Shown in pieces: positions 45,636-53,717 of a stretch of DNA of 64,000 nt (its first letter is position 1; each line of letters opens with the position of its first letter). The DNA is from Verrucomicrobiota bacterium. GTDB taxonomy: Bacteria; Verrucomicrobiota; Verrucomicrobiia; CAIQCK01. Below the pieces are notes generated by a model. The model worked only from the letters and a program-made list of their open reading frames with translations, ran no database searches and had not been told where the DNA came from. The stretch lies in NCBI GenBank assembly GCA_016222825.1, contig JACRQF010000016.1, positions 1 to 64,000 of the forward strand, given 5' to 3'. Both the position numbers and the translations under genes were made by a program.

Positions 45636-46004
45636 ATGGCGAACAAGGAAAGATGGATTTGGATCGCTATCGTCTGCGTGTTGCTGGCGGCAGGCGGGAC
45701 GTATTTCTTCTTCAGCCAGCGAAGCGCCTCCCCTGCCCTCTCCGGCATTGGCATCTCCGGCTTCGTGGCCAGCGCCCGATATTCCGAGAACGGGAAGAGC
45801 CAGCCCACCTTCCTGAATCTCGGCAAACCGTATCCCAATCAGGATTTCACCGTGGTCATCTGGGGAAGTGACCGGGAGAACTTCAAGGAGCCGCCGGAGA
45901 AGTTTTATCTCCACAAGAACATCACCGTGACGGGCGAGGTGACAACGTATCGCGGCAAACCGGAAATCATCGTCCACGATCCGTCGCAGATAACGGTAAA
46001 GTGA
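45636..46004 (+). CDS. Membrane-anchored OB-fold protein
   Basis: This 122-aa protein opens with a single membrane segment (RWIWIAIVCVLLAAGGTYFFF). After a Ser/Gly linker comes an OB-fold-like domain (about 45-122) with FTVVIWGSDRENF, LHKNITVTGEVTTYRGKPEI and the terminal strand IVHDPSQITV. It resembles the small OB-fold nucleic-acid-binding domains found next to lipoproteins and nucleases. Orientation suggests an outward-facing domain. It ends 4 nt before the regulator gene at 46009, so coupling is likely. Confidence 0.65.
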   Translation: MANKERWIWIAIVCVLLAAGGTYFFFSQRSASPALSGIGISGFVASARYSENGKSQPTFLNLGKPYPNQDFTVVIWGSDRENFKEPPEKFYLHKNITVTGEVTTYRGKPEIIVHDPSQITVK

Positions 46005-46008
46005 CGCC

Positions 46009-46485
46009 ATGAAACCAATACAGGCAATGGCAATGTGGCAGATGAAGCGTCGCGGGAGTCCTTTGTCCAAAAGGCAGGAGACGGTGCTTCGTCTGCGCGA
46101 GGTGGAAAAGCTGACGTGCGAAGAGGTCGGTTTGCGCTTGGGTGTGTCGCGTGATCGGGTTCGGCAGATTTCGGCGACGGGCAGGGCAATCCGTGAAGAT
46201 TATGCCCGGAACGGGGTGTGTGGCTGGTTGATGTTGCCGATGCGGGTCCGGAATGTGTTGTGGAATCTGGATCTCGCTTCGCGTTCGAAGGTGAAGGCGG
46301 CGATCAAGACGGGGAAGTTTTTCTGGGATGAGAAGCGGAAGCAAGTCCTATACAAGGGGATTTCGCCAAGAAACATGGGCCGGAAGAGCTGGCTGGTGCT
46401 GCTGGAATGGGCGTCGGATGATTGGGAAAAAAGGGACGCGGCAAGGGAGACGGAGAGGGAACAGAGGTCAGAGGACAGAAGTTGA
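46009..46485 (+). CDS. Small protein with sigma-70 region-4-like helix-turn-helix
   Basis: 158 aa. The segment KRQETVLRLREVEKLTCEEVGLRLGVSRDRVRQI (about 21-54) matches the region 4 helix-turn-helix of sigma-70 factors and related RNA polymerase regulators. No region 2 is present, so it is not a complete sigma factor. A second part (about 60-130) is basic, with YKGISPRNMGRKSWLVLLEW, recalling the helix-hairpin-helix of the RNA polymerase alpha C-terminal domain (NLGRKS-type). The charged tail (EKRDAARETEREQRSEDRS) may be a disordered end. It likely binds DNA near a promoter. It is followed 41 nt later by a second regulator-like gene. Confidence 0.58.
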   Translation: MKPIQAMAMWQMKRRGSPLSKRQETVLRLREVEKLTCEEVGLRLGVSRDRVRQISATGRAIREDYARNGVCGWLMLPMRVRNVLWNLDLASRSKVKAAIKTGKFFWDEKRKQVLYKGISPRNMGRKSWLVLLEWASDDWEKRDAARETEREQRSEDRS

Positions 46486-46526
46486 TTCGGGCGGGAAAGC
46501 GTGAGACAAGAGGTGGAGGAGATGAC

Positions 46527-47060
46527 ATGAAAAGGATACGAGCGCGAACCCTGATGCATAACAGGGTGCCCCATACCAGCATCGAAGGGAAGATTGAGTG
46601 GTTGCGAAAGAAAGGGTGCCAGTTTCCCATTACGCGAACTGAATTACATACGACCTATGGTCATGGCTTCGGGGATGGCATGATTCGCGAGATGGCCCGT
46701 CGGGGAATGTTGGTGCTGGGTGAGGCATGGGATGGTTCGCTCCCGCGCGGAGCCTGCTATGGGCTTGAAGACAACGGCATCACCAGCCGGGCGGATTTTC
46801 GGGAGAAGTATCTGGCGGGTGAACTGGAGAAGATGATGGGATGGCGGGGCTTCGGCAAGGTGATGGTGCAGCGAGTGCTCGTCTGGGCTGGCCTGCCCGT
46901 GCCTGATGATGGCCGGCGGAAAGTGTGCATGACTCTCGACATAAATACTTTTGGCGCGATGGATGCGTTGATTAAACAACGCGGTCTTCGGAGCCGGGAG
47001 GAACTGGTGACACGGCTCGTGATGGAAGCCAGCAAGGCCGGTGATCAGAAGACAGGATGA
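46527..47060 (+). CDS. DNA-binding-like protein with HhH-like and RHH-like parts
   Basis: 177 aa from ATG 46527 (GGAGGA 6 nt upstream). The middle contains LEDNGITSRADFREKYLAGE LEKMMGWRGFGKVMVQRVLVW, helix-hairpin-helix-like (alpha-CTD-like in layout). The C-terminal part RRKVCMTLDINTFGAMDALIKQRGLRSREELVTRLVME is of the ribbon-helix-helix kind found in plasmid or phage regulators. It could form a small regulatory pair with the 46009 gene. Its last codons and stop fall in the short GACAGGATG tandem repeat at 47051-47078. Confidence 0.55.
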   Translation: MKRIRARTLMHNRVPHTSIEGKIEWLRKKGCQFPITRTELHTTYGHGFGDGMIREMARRGMLVLGEAWDGSLPRGACYGLEDNGITSRADFREKYLAGELEKMMGWRGFGKVMVQRVLVWAGLPVPDDGRRKVCMTLDINTFGAMDALIKQRGLRSREELVTRLVMEASKAGDQKTG

Positions 47061-47078
47061 ACAGGATGGACAGGATGG
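47051..47078. repeat. Short GACAGGATG tandem repeat
   Basis: GACAGGATGAACAGGATGGA CAGGATGG contains three units of about 9-10 bp. The first unit overlaps the stop of the 46527 gene. This microrepeat is common in Verrucomicrobia and Planctomycetes. Confidence 0.75.
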
Positions 47079-47434
47079 CGGAAGGAGGGGAGGCAGAAGG
47101 CAGAGGTCAGAGATTGGCCCGCTAAAGACGCGAAAGAACGCGAAAGTTCCGGTTTAGCTTGTTTGGCGTGTTTCGCGGGAACAATCAGTGGTCAGCAATC
47201 AATCGAGACCATTTGGCCCGCTAAAGACGCGAAAGGACACGAAAGCTCCAGCGGGGATTCTTCAGCCGCAAAGGAGCGCACAAAACACAAAGACTCGGAG
47301 ATGGCTGGCTTCTTGCGCTCTCTGCGTTCTCTTGCGGCCATCATTCTTTGGTTGCGGCTCTGCGTGAGATGTCCCTCCCCTGCCCTTCTGCGCTTCTTCG
47401 TGGGGAGGTTTTTCCTTTGGAGGGCACCGGGACA
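47061..47434. other. Microrepeat-rich spacer before the operon
   Basis: No gene seen. Two 38-bp direct copies with GGCCCGCTAAAGACGCGAAA lie at 47113-47150 and 47211-47249. A block TCTTGCGCTCTCTGCGTTCT CTTGCGGCCA follows near 47311-47340 and resembles the one that builds the signal peptide of the 56631 gene. The ribosome site GGAGGG for the 47435 start lies near 47417-47423. The operon promoter should be here but is not evident. Confidence 0.5.
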
Positions 47435-50400
47435 ATGGGCTATAAACGATCCCGAAAACTCATGAGATTCCATCCAGCAATCCAACGTGCGGCGTTCCTC
47501 GTGTTCGTGTGTTTGTGTCCGTGGGCTTCGGCGGGCGACTGGCCAATGTATCGGGCGGATGCGGGGCGCAGCGGATGTTCGGCGGAACCGTTGCCGGCCA
47601 AGCTGGAACTGCGGTGGAGTTATCGCAGCGGCACGCCCCGGCCCGCGTGGCCAAGTTCGGAACGGCTGACTTATGACATCGCGCATCAGCCGATCCTCAT
47701 GGGCCAGACAGTCGTGCTCGGCAGCACGGCGGATGATTCGGTGGTCGCGCTCGACGCCGGCAACGGCGGTGTGCGATGGAAGTTCTTTACGGGCGGGCCG
47801 GTAAGGTTCGCGCCGGCGGGCTGGCGGGACCGGGTGTTCGTGGCGAGCGATGACGGCTGGCTGTATGCGCTGGCGCTCGCCGACGGGCGGGTGTTGTGGA
47901 AACATCGCGGCAGTCCCGACGCGAGGATGTGTCTCGGTAACGAGCGGATGATCTCGCGCTGGCCGGCGCGCGGCGGGCCGGTGGTCGTCGGGGAGACGGT
48001 TTATTACGCCGCCGGCATCTGGCCCAGCGGCGGCGTTCACATCCACGCGCTGGAGGCTAAGACCGGCCGGGTGGTTTGGACGAACAACCGGACAGGGCAG
48101 TTGTATATGCCGCAGCCGCACGGGACGGCAAACGCCCACAGCGGCGTTGCGCCCCAAGGCTACTTGCTGGCCGCGGGCGATCATTTGTTTGTGCCGACGG
48201 GCCGCGCCGTGCCCGCCGCGTTTCGCCGCGCGGACGGCGAGTTGGAGCATTACCTGTTGCAGGAGAACGGCTCGATCGGCGGGGCGCGCGCGCTGGCTGC
48301 GGACAAGTTTGTCATCAACGGCGGCTGCTTCCTCGAACAAGAGACCGGCAAGCTCGCCGCGCGCGCGGGCCGCGGTGTGTTCAGCGCATTACCCGATGGC
48401 GTGTTGCAGTTCACCGGCGCGCAACTGCTGGCCTACCGCTGGGGCGAGGTGGAGACGAAAGACAAGAAGGGAAACACGACGCGCTCGCGCGGACTGAAGC
48501 GATGTGCGCAGGTTGATCTGGCGCCCGAGAGCGACGCCGTCCGCCGGGCCGCGCTCGTCTCCGAGAAGCTCAAGTCGCTGAAGCCGCTGTTCCGCACGGA
48601 CATCATCTTCAAGGAAGCCGACCCCGCCGTCGCGAACCAGACAGGATTGGAGCGTGTCCTGGCGCAGACGCGACCCGACGTGGAGCGGCTCGGCGCGAGC
48701 GTCAGGCCCTTTATGCCCGACGCCTACGAGCGCTCGTGCGAGGTCATCGCAGCCGGCGACGAAGCGGTCTGCGGCCGGGCGAATAGCGTCGCGATTGTGG
48801 ACCTGAAAGGGAACCGCATCCGCTGGAAGCGCCAGGTGCGTGGCGACGCGGTTGGATTGGCCGCCGGGCGCGGCTCGCTGCTGGTCTCGACGACAGCGGG
48901 GGTGATCTACTGTTTTGGCGAAGGGAAGTCTGCCGCAGCGGCCGGGTTCGGAGTCCCGGCTTCAGCCGGCCGCGTGAGGCTGGCCGAAGAGTCGCAGAAG
49001 CCGGCTGAAGCCGGCACTCCGAACCCGACGGCTTCCATTACCGAGCAAACGAAGGAGATTCTACAGAAGAGCGGCGTTCGCGAGGGGTATTGCCTCGTCG
49101 TCGGGTGTGCCGATGGACAACTCGCTTTGGAACTGGCCCGTAGGTCGAAGCTACAGGTCATCGGCCTTGAAAGCGATCCGGAGAGAGTGAGCCGCACGCG
49201 GGAGATGTTCGCAGCCGCCGGCCTCAATGGCAGCCGCGTGACTGTTGTAGAGGGCAGGCTGGAAGAGGCGCTCTTCCCGCGCTATTTCGCAGACCTGATT
49301 GTCTCCCCCACCCCGCTGAACGACGCGGTGGTCGCAGCGATCCAACGTCCCAATGGCGGCGTGACATGTTTCGGGCAACCGGGAAGCCTGCAAGTGCGCC
49401 GGCGCGGTCCGCTGGAAGGCGCGGGGTTGTGGACGCACCAGAATTCCGACGCGGCCAACACTCTCTGTTCTGACGATACGCTGGTGCGCGGGCCTTTGGA
49501 GATCGCGTGGTATCACGACGGCCTGTTCGAGATCGCCGACCGCCATGCGCAGGCGCCCGCGCCGCTGTTCAACCACGGCACGCTGGTCGTCGAGGGCATG
49601 CACGGCCTTTGCGGCATGGACGCCTACAACGGCCGGCCTTTGTGGACCTATCCCATCCGCAAAATCCTGAGCGATTGGGACGGCGTCCATCATGACGTCG
49701 GCGTGGGCGAGGCCGGCAGCAACTTCTGCCTTGGCGACGATTCTGTGTTCGTGCGGACCGGCCGGCGCTGCCTGAAGCTCGACCTCGCAACGGGCAAGAA
49801 GCTGACGGAATTCATCACGCCGCCGGACGGTCCCTACACGAACCGCAACTGGGGCTTCGTCGCCTATGCGGATGGACTGCTCTACGGCACTGCGCTGAAC
49901 AACGAGCACACGGTCAGCGCGCGCTACAAGGGCATCCGGATGCGGACCGAGTCGGTGCTGCTGTTCGCCCACGACGCGAAGACCGGCAAGCTGCTGTGGC
50001 GATACAAGCCGGAGCACTCGCTGCGCAACAACGCCATCGCCATCGCCGACGGACGGCTCTATTTGATAGACCGTCCAATCTCATTGACCGACCGGATCAC
50101 GAATCCGACTCCAAATGGCAAACAACGACCTCTCCTGAAAGCCGGCGATCAACCCGGCGGCACGCTGGTGTCGTTGGATGCCCGCACCGGCGCGGTGCTG
50201 TGGAAATCGAGCGACGACATCTTCGGGACGCAGTTGGCAGTCAGTTCCAAACAGGGCGCGCTGTTAATGTTTTACCAGGCCGTCAAACACAAGTTCTTCA
50301 AGCTCCCGTCCGAGGTCGGCGGGCGGCTGGCGGCTTTCAATACCGCCGACGGCAGGCGGCTCTGGGACCGCGAAGCCACCTACAAGACGCGCCCGATCAT

Positions 50401-50722
50401 CAACAGCGACACGATCTACGCCGAGGGCGGCGCGTGGAACATCAAGACCGGCGAGGAAGTCCCGTGGAAATTCGAGCGTTCCTACGGCTGCGGCCAGATC
50501 GCCGCCAGCCGCCACCTGATGCTCTTCCGCTCCGCAACGCTCGGCTACCTGGACCTCTCGCGCGACGCCGGCACGGAGAACTTCGGCGGCATCCGGCCAA
50601 GCTGCTGGTTCAACGCCATCCCCGCCGGCGGCATGGTGCTCGTCCCCGACGGTTCCGCGAAATGCGCGTGCAGTTACCAGATGCAAGCCTGGCTGGCGCT
50701 TCAACCTGCGGAGGCGCGATGA
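47435..50722 (+). CDS. Secreted PQQ-like beta-propeller with embedded methyltransferase-like domain (copy 2)
   Basis: 1095 aa from ATG 47435 (GGAGGG about 10 nt upstream); ATG 47462 is an alternative. It has a signal peptide (RAAFLVFVCLCPWASAG) and then DWPMYRADAGRSGCSAEPLP. Blades: ALDAGNGGVRWKF, ALALADGRVLWKH and ALEAKTGRVVWTN in the first half, and GMDAYNGRPLWTY, AHDAKTGKLLWRY, SLDARTGAVLWKS and AFNTADGRRLWDR in the second. The insert (about 548-627) reads YCLVVGCADGQLALELARRS, QVIGLESDPERVSRTREMFAAAG and a third motif, like a class I SAM-binding site. Just before it, an intergenic-type palindrome is inserted in frame (48946-49024). It heads a compact operon, and its stop overlaps the next start (ATGA). 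Confidence 0.8.
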   Translation: MGYKRSRKLMRFHPAIQRAAFLVFVCLCPWASAGDWPMYRADAGRSGCSAEPLPAKLELRWSYRSGTPRPAWPSSERLTYDIAHQPILMGQTVVLGSTADDSVVALDAGNGGVRWKFFTGGPVRFAPAGWRDRVFVASDDGWLYALALADGRVLWKHRGSPDARMCLGNERMISRWPARGGPVVVGETVYYAAGIWPSGGVHIHALEAKTGRVVWTNNRTGQLYMPQPHGTANAHSGVAPQGYLLAAGDHLFVPTGRAVPAAFRRADGELEHYLLQENGSIGGARALAADKFVINGGCFLEQETGKLAARAGRGVFSALPDGVLQFTGAQLLAYRWGEVETKDKKGNTTRSRGLKRCAQVDLAPESDAVRRAALVSEKLKSLKPLFRTDIIFKEADPAVANQTGLERVLAQTRPDVERLGASVRPFMPDAYERSCEVIAAGDEAVCGRANSVAIVDLKGNRIRWKRQVRGDAVGLAAGRGSLLVSTTAGVIYCFGEGKSAAAAGFGVPASAGRVRLAEESQKPAEAGTPNPTASITEQTKEILQKSGVREGYCLVVGCADGQLALELARRSKLQVIGLESDPERVSRTREMFAAAGLNGSRVTVVEGRLEEALFPRYFADLIVSPTPLNDAVVAAIQRPNGGVTCFGQPGSLQVRRRGPLEGAGLWTHQNSDAANTLCSDDTLVRGPLEIAWYHDGLFEIADRHAQAPAPLFNHGTLVVEGMHGLCGMDAYNGRPLWTYPIRKILSDWDGVHHDVGVGEAGSNFCLGDDSVFVRTGRRCLKLDLATGKKLTEFITPPDGPYTNRNWGFVAYADGLLYGTALNNEHTVSARYKGIRMRTESVLLFAHDAKTGKLLWRYKPEHSLRNNAIAIADGRLYLIDRPISLTDRITNPTPNGKQRPLLKAGDQPGGTLVSLDARTGAVLWKSSDDIFGTQLAVSSKQGALLMFYQAVKHKFFKLPSEVGGRLAAFNTADGRRLWDREATYKTRPIINSDTIYAEGGAWNIKTGEEVPWKFERSYGCGQIAASRHLMLFRSATLGYLDLSRDAGTENFGGIRPSCWFNAIPAGGMVLVPDGSAKCACSYQMQAWLALQPAEAR

Positions 50723-51570
50723 AGTTCATTCCCGCCCTCAGCGCGTTCCTGTTCACTTCACTGGTCGCGCTGCACGCAGGCGAAGCGCCGATTACGCTTT
50801 GGCCGCAAGGCGCGCCCGGCGCGTTCGGCACAACGGCGAAAGACATCCCCACGCTCACGCCGCATCTGCCTGCCAGGGCCAACGGCGCGGCGATGTTGCT
50901 CATCCCCGGCGGCAGTTATTCCGGCATCTTTGAAGGACAAGGCGACCCGTTTGCCCGCTGGCTCAACGAGCAGGGCATCTCGGTCTTTGTGTTGCGTTAC
51001 CGGCTCGGCAGCACTGGCTACCGGTATCCTGCGCAGTTGCAGGATGCGGTGCGGGCGATGCGCCACATCCGCAAAAACGCCACGCAATGGAAGATCGCCC
51101 CGAACCGCATCGGCGTGATGGGCTTCTCCGCCGGTGGACATCTGGTCTCGACGTTGATCAACCGGCCTGAAGACGGTGAGGTTGGCGACGCGGACAACAC
51201 AGAGCGCGTGAGCGCGCGGCCCGACCTCGCGATCCTCTGTTATCCCGTCATCAGCATGATCACCAAGCCTCATCTCACATCACGCCGGAATCTCATCGGC
51301 GCATCGCCCAATGAGGAACTCATCCGCAAGACATCGAGCGAGCTACAGGTGCGTCCCGGCTTGCCGCCGTGTTTCGTCTGGCACACGGGCGAGGACAAGA
51401 TGGTGCCGGTGGAGCACAGCCTCCTGTTCGCCGCTGCCCTGCAACAACATCGTGTGCCGCATGAGTTGCACATCTACCAGCACGGCGACCACGGCACCGG
51501 CTTGATGGGCACCGACCATCCGTGGATGGGCGACCTGTTGTTCTGGCTGCGCGCGCACGGGTTCAAATAG
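50719..51570 (+). CDS. BD-FAE-type secreted acetyl/feruloyl esterase
   Basis: 283 aa from ATG 50719. Signal peptide MKFIPALSAFLFTSLVALHAG. The hydrolase core: LLIPGGSYSG (oxyanion), Ser137 in GFSAGGH, Asp226 in HTGEDKMVP, and His258 (or His255) in QHGDHGTGL. Family members remove acyl groups from plant polysaccharides. The sequence lacks the cap of larger lipases. The start overlaps the previous stop by 4 nt. It could act after chain cleavage on acetylated oligosaccharides (inference). Confidence 0.82.
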   Translation: MKFIPALSAFLFTSLVALHAGEAPITLWPQGAPGAFGTTAKDIPTLTPHLPARANGAAMLLIPGGSYSGIFEGQGDPFARWLNEQGISVFVLRYRLGSTGYRYPAQLQDAVRAMRHIRKNATQWKIAPNRIGVMGFSAGGHLVSTLINRPEDGEVGDADNTERVSARPDLAILCYPVISMITKPHLTSRRNLIGASPNEELIRKTSSELQVRPGLPPCFVWHTGEDKMVPVEHSLLFAAALQQHRVPHELHIYQHGDHGTGLMGTDHPWMGDLLFWLRAHGFK

Positions 51571-51581
51571 GCAGGTGAAAC

Positions 51582-53717
51582 ATGACACCGTTATTTCGTG
51601 CTGTTATCGCGTTGTTGCTGATCTCACCGTCAGCACCCTGCGGAGCCGCTGAGGCTGAACCAAAGAACGCGCGACGCGTGATCGCGGTGGAGAACGTCTG
51701 CGCGTGGCCGAACCTCACATTGATGCGCAACGGCACCATCATCGCCATCCTCCACAACCAGCCCGGCCACGGCACGATGGAGGGCGACGTGGATTGCTGG
51801 GCCAGCCGCGACGGCCTGAAGTGGGAGAAGCGCAGCACGGTCACCCGCCACGAGCCGCAGACCATTCGCATGAATCACGCCGCGGGTCTGGCGCGCAACG
51901 GAGACCTCGTCGTGCTCTGTTCCGGTTGGACCAACGTGCAACAACCCGGGCAGCCCAAACAGGCGCTGTTCCGCGATGCCATCCTGCGACCCTGGGTGCT
52001 GCGCTCGACCGACGGCGGGCGGACCTGGGAGAAGCGCGAGACCTTTCCCGCGCCCGGCCCCGGCTGGTCGGAGTTCGTTCCTTTCGGCGACATTTGGGCG
52101 GGCGAAGACAGCGCGCTGCACGCGTCTTGTTATCAACGCAACTCCTCCGGGCCGACGCACCTCGCAATCACCGAGGACAGGCGCTGCTGGCATTTCCGCA
52201 GCAACGACGACGGCTGGACGTGGAAACCGGTTTCCATCATCGGCCCGCGTCACAGCGAAACCGATATCTTCCCGCTCGGTGGCAAGTGTTGGCTCGCAGC
52301 AGCTCGCGACAATCGGGCAGGTGTGGATTTGATTCGCAGCGACGACAACGGCGCGACATGGCAACAACCGCAGCCCGTGACCGCCAAGGGCGAACTAAAC
52401 GGTCATCTCAACCGACTCAAGGATGGCCGGCTGCTGCTGACCTACGGCGTGCGCGTCATGGGACGCCACGGCGTGTGCGCGAAGTTCAGCAGCGACGACG
52501 GCCGCACGTGGGGCGAGCCGCTGCGGCTGATGAGCACCGGCGTCCCCACTGATTGCGGTTATCCCTCCAGCGTGCAGTTGGCCAGCGGTGCCATCGTGAC
52601 CGCATGGTATGCCAAGCAAACGCCCGAACACAAAGGCTACCACATGGGCGTCACGGTTTGGGAAGCGCCCACCGTAATGCGCGTCGACGCAGCATCTGAT
52701 TCAGCGCGCCAGCCGGTCATTGAAATTCTTCACCGCTCCACCATTTTCGAACACACCGGCACAGACTCGAAAGACCCGGCGAACACAACCGGATTCAACC
52801 ATGCGCCAAGCGTCGTGTTGTTGCCTGACGGTCGGCTCATGACAGCGTGGTATTCCGCGCCGTTCGAAGGCTCACCGAAGCAGAAAATCCTGAGCGCGTT
52901 CTCCAGCGATCAAGGACGCACGTGGAGCGCAGCAACAACGCTACAGGACTTCGAGGATCGTGCGGATTTCGACCCGGCGTTCGCCGCGGCCGGCAAACGG
53001 ACGTTCCTCTTTTTCTCGGCGACAAATCCGTTGCGCATTTACTTTCGCGCCAGCAACGACGCTGGCCGCTCGTGGAGTCCGCCGCAGGAGGCGCCGGTCG
53101 AAACAAGCCACACCAGCCGATCCAACGGCATCCGGCTCTCCACCGGCGAACTGCTCGTGCCGTTGCACCGCACAGGCACGCGAGCCGGCGGCGTTCTGAA
53201 ATCGCGCGACGGCGGCAAGACATGGACGCGTTTCGGCAACGTGGCGAACCCCGACGGCCAGGGTGGCGAGCCGACCATCGCCGAGCTGAGGTCCGGCCGC
53301 GTGATGATGTTTCTGCGCACCAAGGACGGCGAACTCTGGCGATCGTTCAGCGCCGACAAGGGCGAGACTTGGAGCACGCCAGAGAAGACCGGCCTGCCCG
53401 CCACATCGTCCTCCCATAACCTGTTTCGCATGCGCGACGGCACGCTGGTGTTGACGCACAACCCCTGCAAGCCGCCGCATCGCTTTCCGCTGACCCTGCG
53501 TGTCTCGAAGGACGATGGCGCGACGTGGAGCGAACCCGCCGTCATCGCCGACCGCCCCGAGCAAGCTGGCGGGTGGCAGGTTTCCTATCCATCCGTGGCG
53601 GAGTTGCCCGACGGCACGTTGGTGGTCGTCTGGACTCAAATCAAGTCCGCATCCCGCGAGCTATACGGCGACATCCAAGCCGCGCGCGTCGCGCTCAAGC
53701 CAGTGACTTTCAAGTGA
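51582..53717 (+). CDS. Secreted double-domain sialidase-like protein
   Basis: 711 aa with a signal peptide. Two BNR/sialidase propellers in one chain: the first about 30-370 and the second about 385-700. Eight Asp-box-type repeats are visible, among them STDGGRTWE, SDDNGATWQ, SSDDGRTWG, SSDQGRTWS, SRDGGKTWT and SKDDGATWS. Each half has its own RIP-like start (ENVCAWPNLTLMRNG) and late Arg/Tyr-bearing strands. Enzymes of this group cleave terminal sialic acids or related keto-sugars. I cannot confirm the catalytic Tyr/Glu pair, so the activity could be different. It overlaps the next gene (GTGA). Confidence 0.78.
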   Translation: MTPLFRAVIALLLISPSAPCGAAEAEPKNARRVIAVENVCAWPNLTLMRNGTIIAILHNQPGHGTMEGDVDCWASRDGLKWEKRSTVTRHEPQTIRMNHAAGLARNGDLVVLCSGWTNVQQPGQPKQALFRDAILRPWVLRSTDGGRTWEKRETFPAPGPGWSEFVPFGDIWAGEDSALHASCYQRNSSGPTHLAITEDRRCWHFRSNDDGWTWKPVSIIGPRHSETDIFPLGGKCWLAAARDNRAGVDLIRSDDNGATWQQPQPVTAKGELNGHLNRLKDGRLLLTYGVRVMGRHGVCAKFSSDDGRTWGEPLRLMSTGVPTDCGYPSSVQLASGAIVTAWYAKQTPEHKGYHMGVTVWEAPTVMRVDAASDSARQPVIEILHRSTIFEHTGTDSKDPANTTGFNHAPSVVLLPDGRLMTAWYSAPFEGSPKQKILSAFSSDQGRTWSAATTLQDFEDRADFDPAFAAAGKRTFLFFSATNPLRIYFRASNDAGRSWSPPQEAPVETSHTSRSNGIRLSTGELLVPLHRTGTRAGGVLKSRDGGKTWTRFGNVANPDGQGGEPTIAELRSGRVMMFLRTKDGELWRSFSADKGETWSTPEKTGLPATSSSHNLFRMRDGTLVLTHNPCKPPHRFPLTLRVSKDDGATWSEPAVIADRPEQAGGWQVSYPSVAELPDGTLVVVWTQIKSASRELYGDIQAARVALKPVTFK

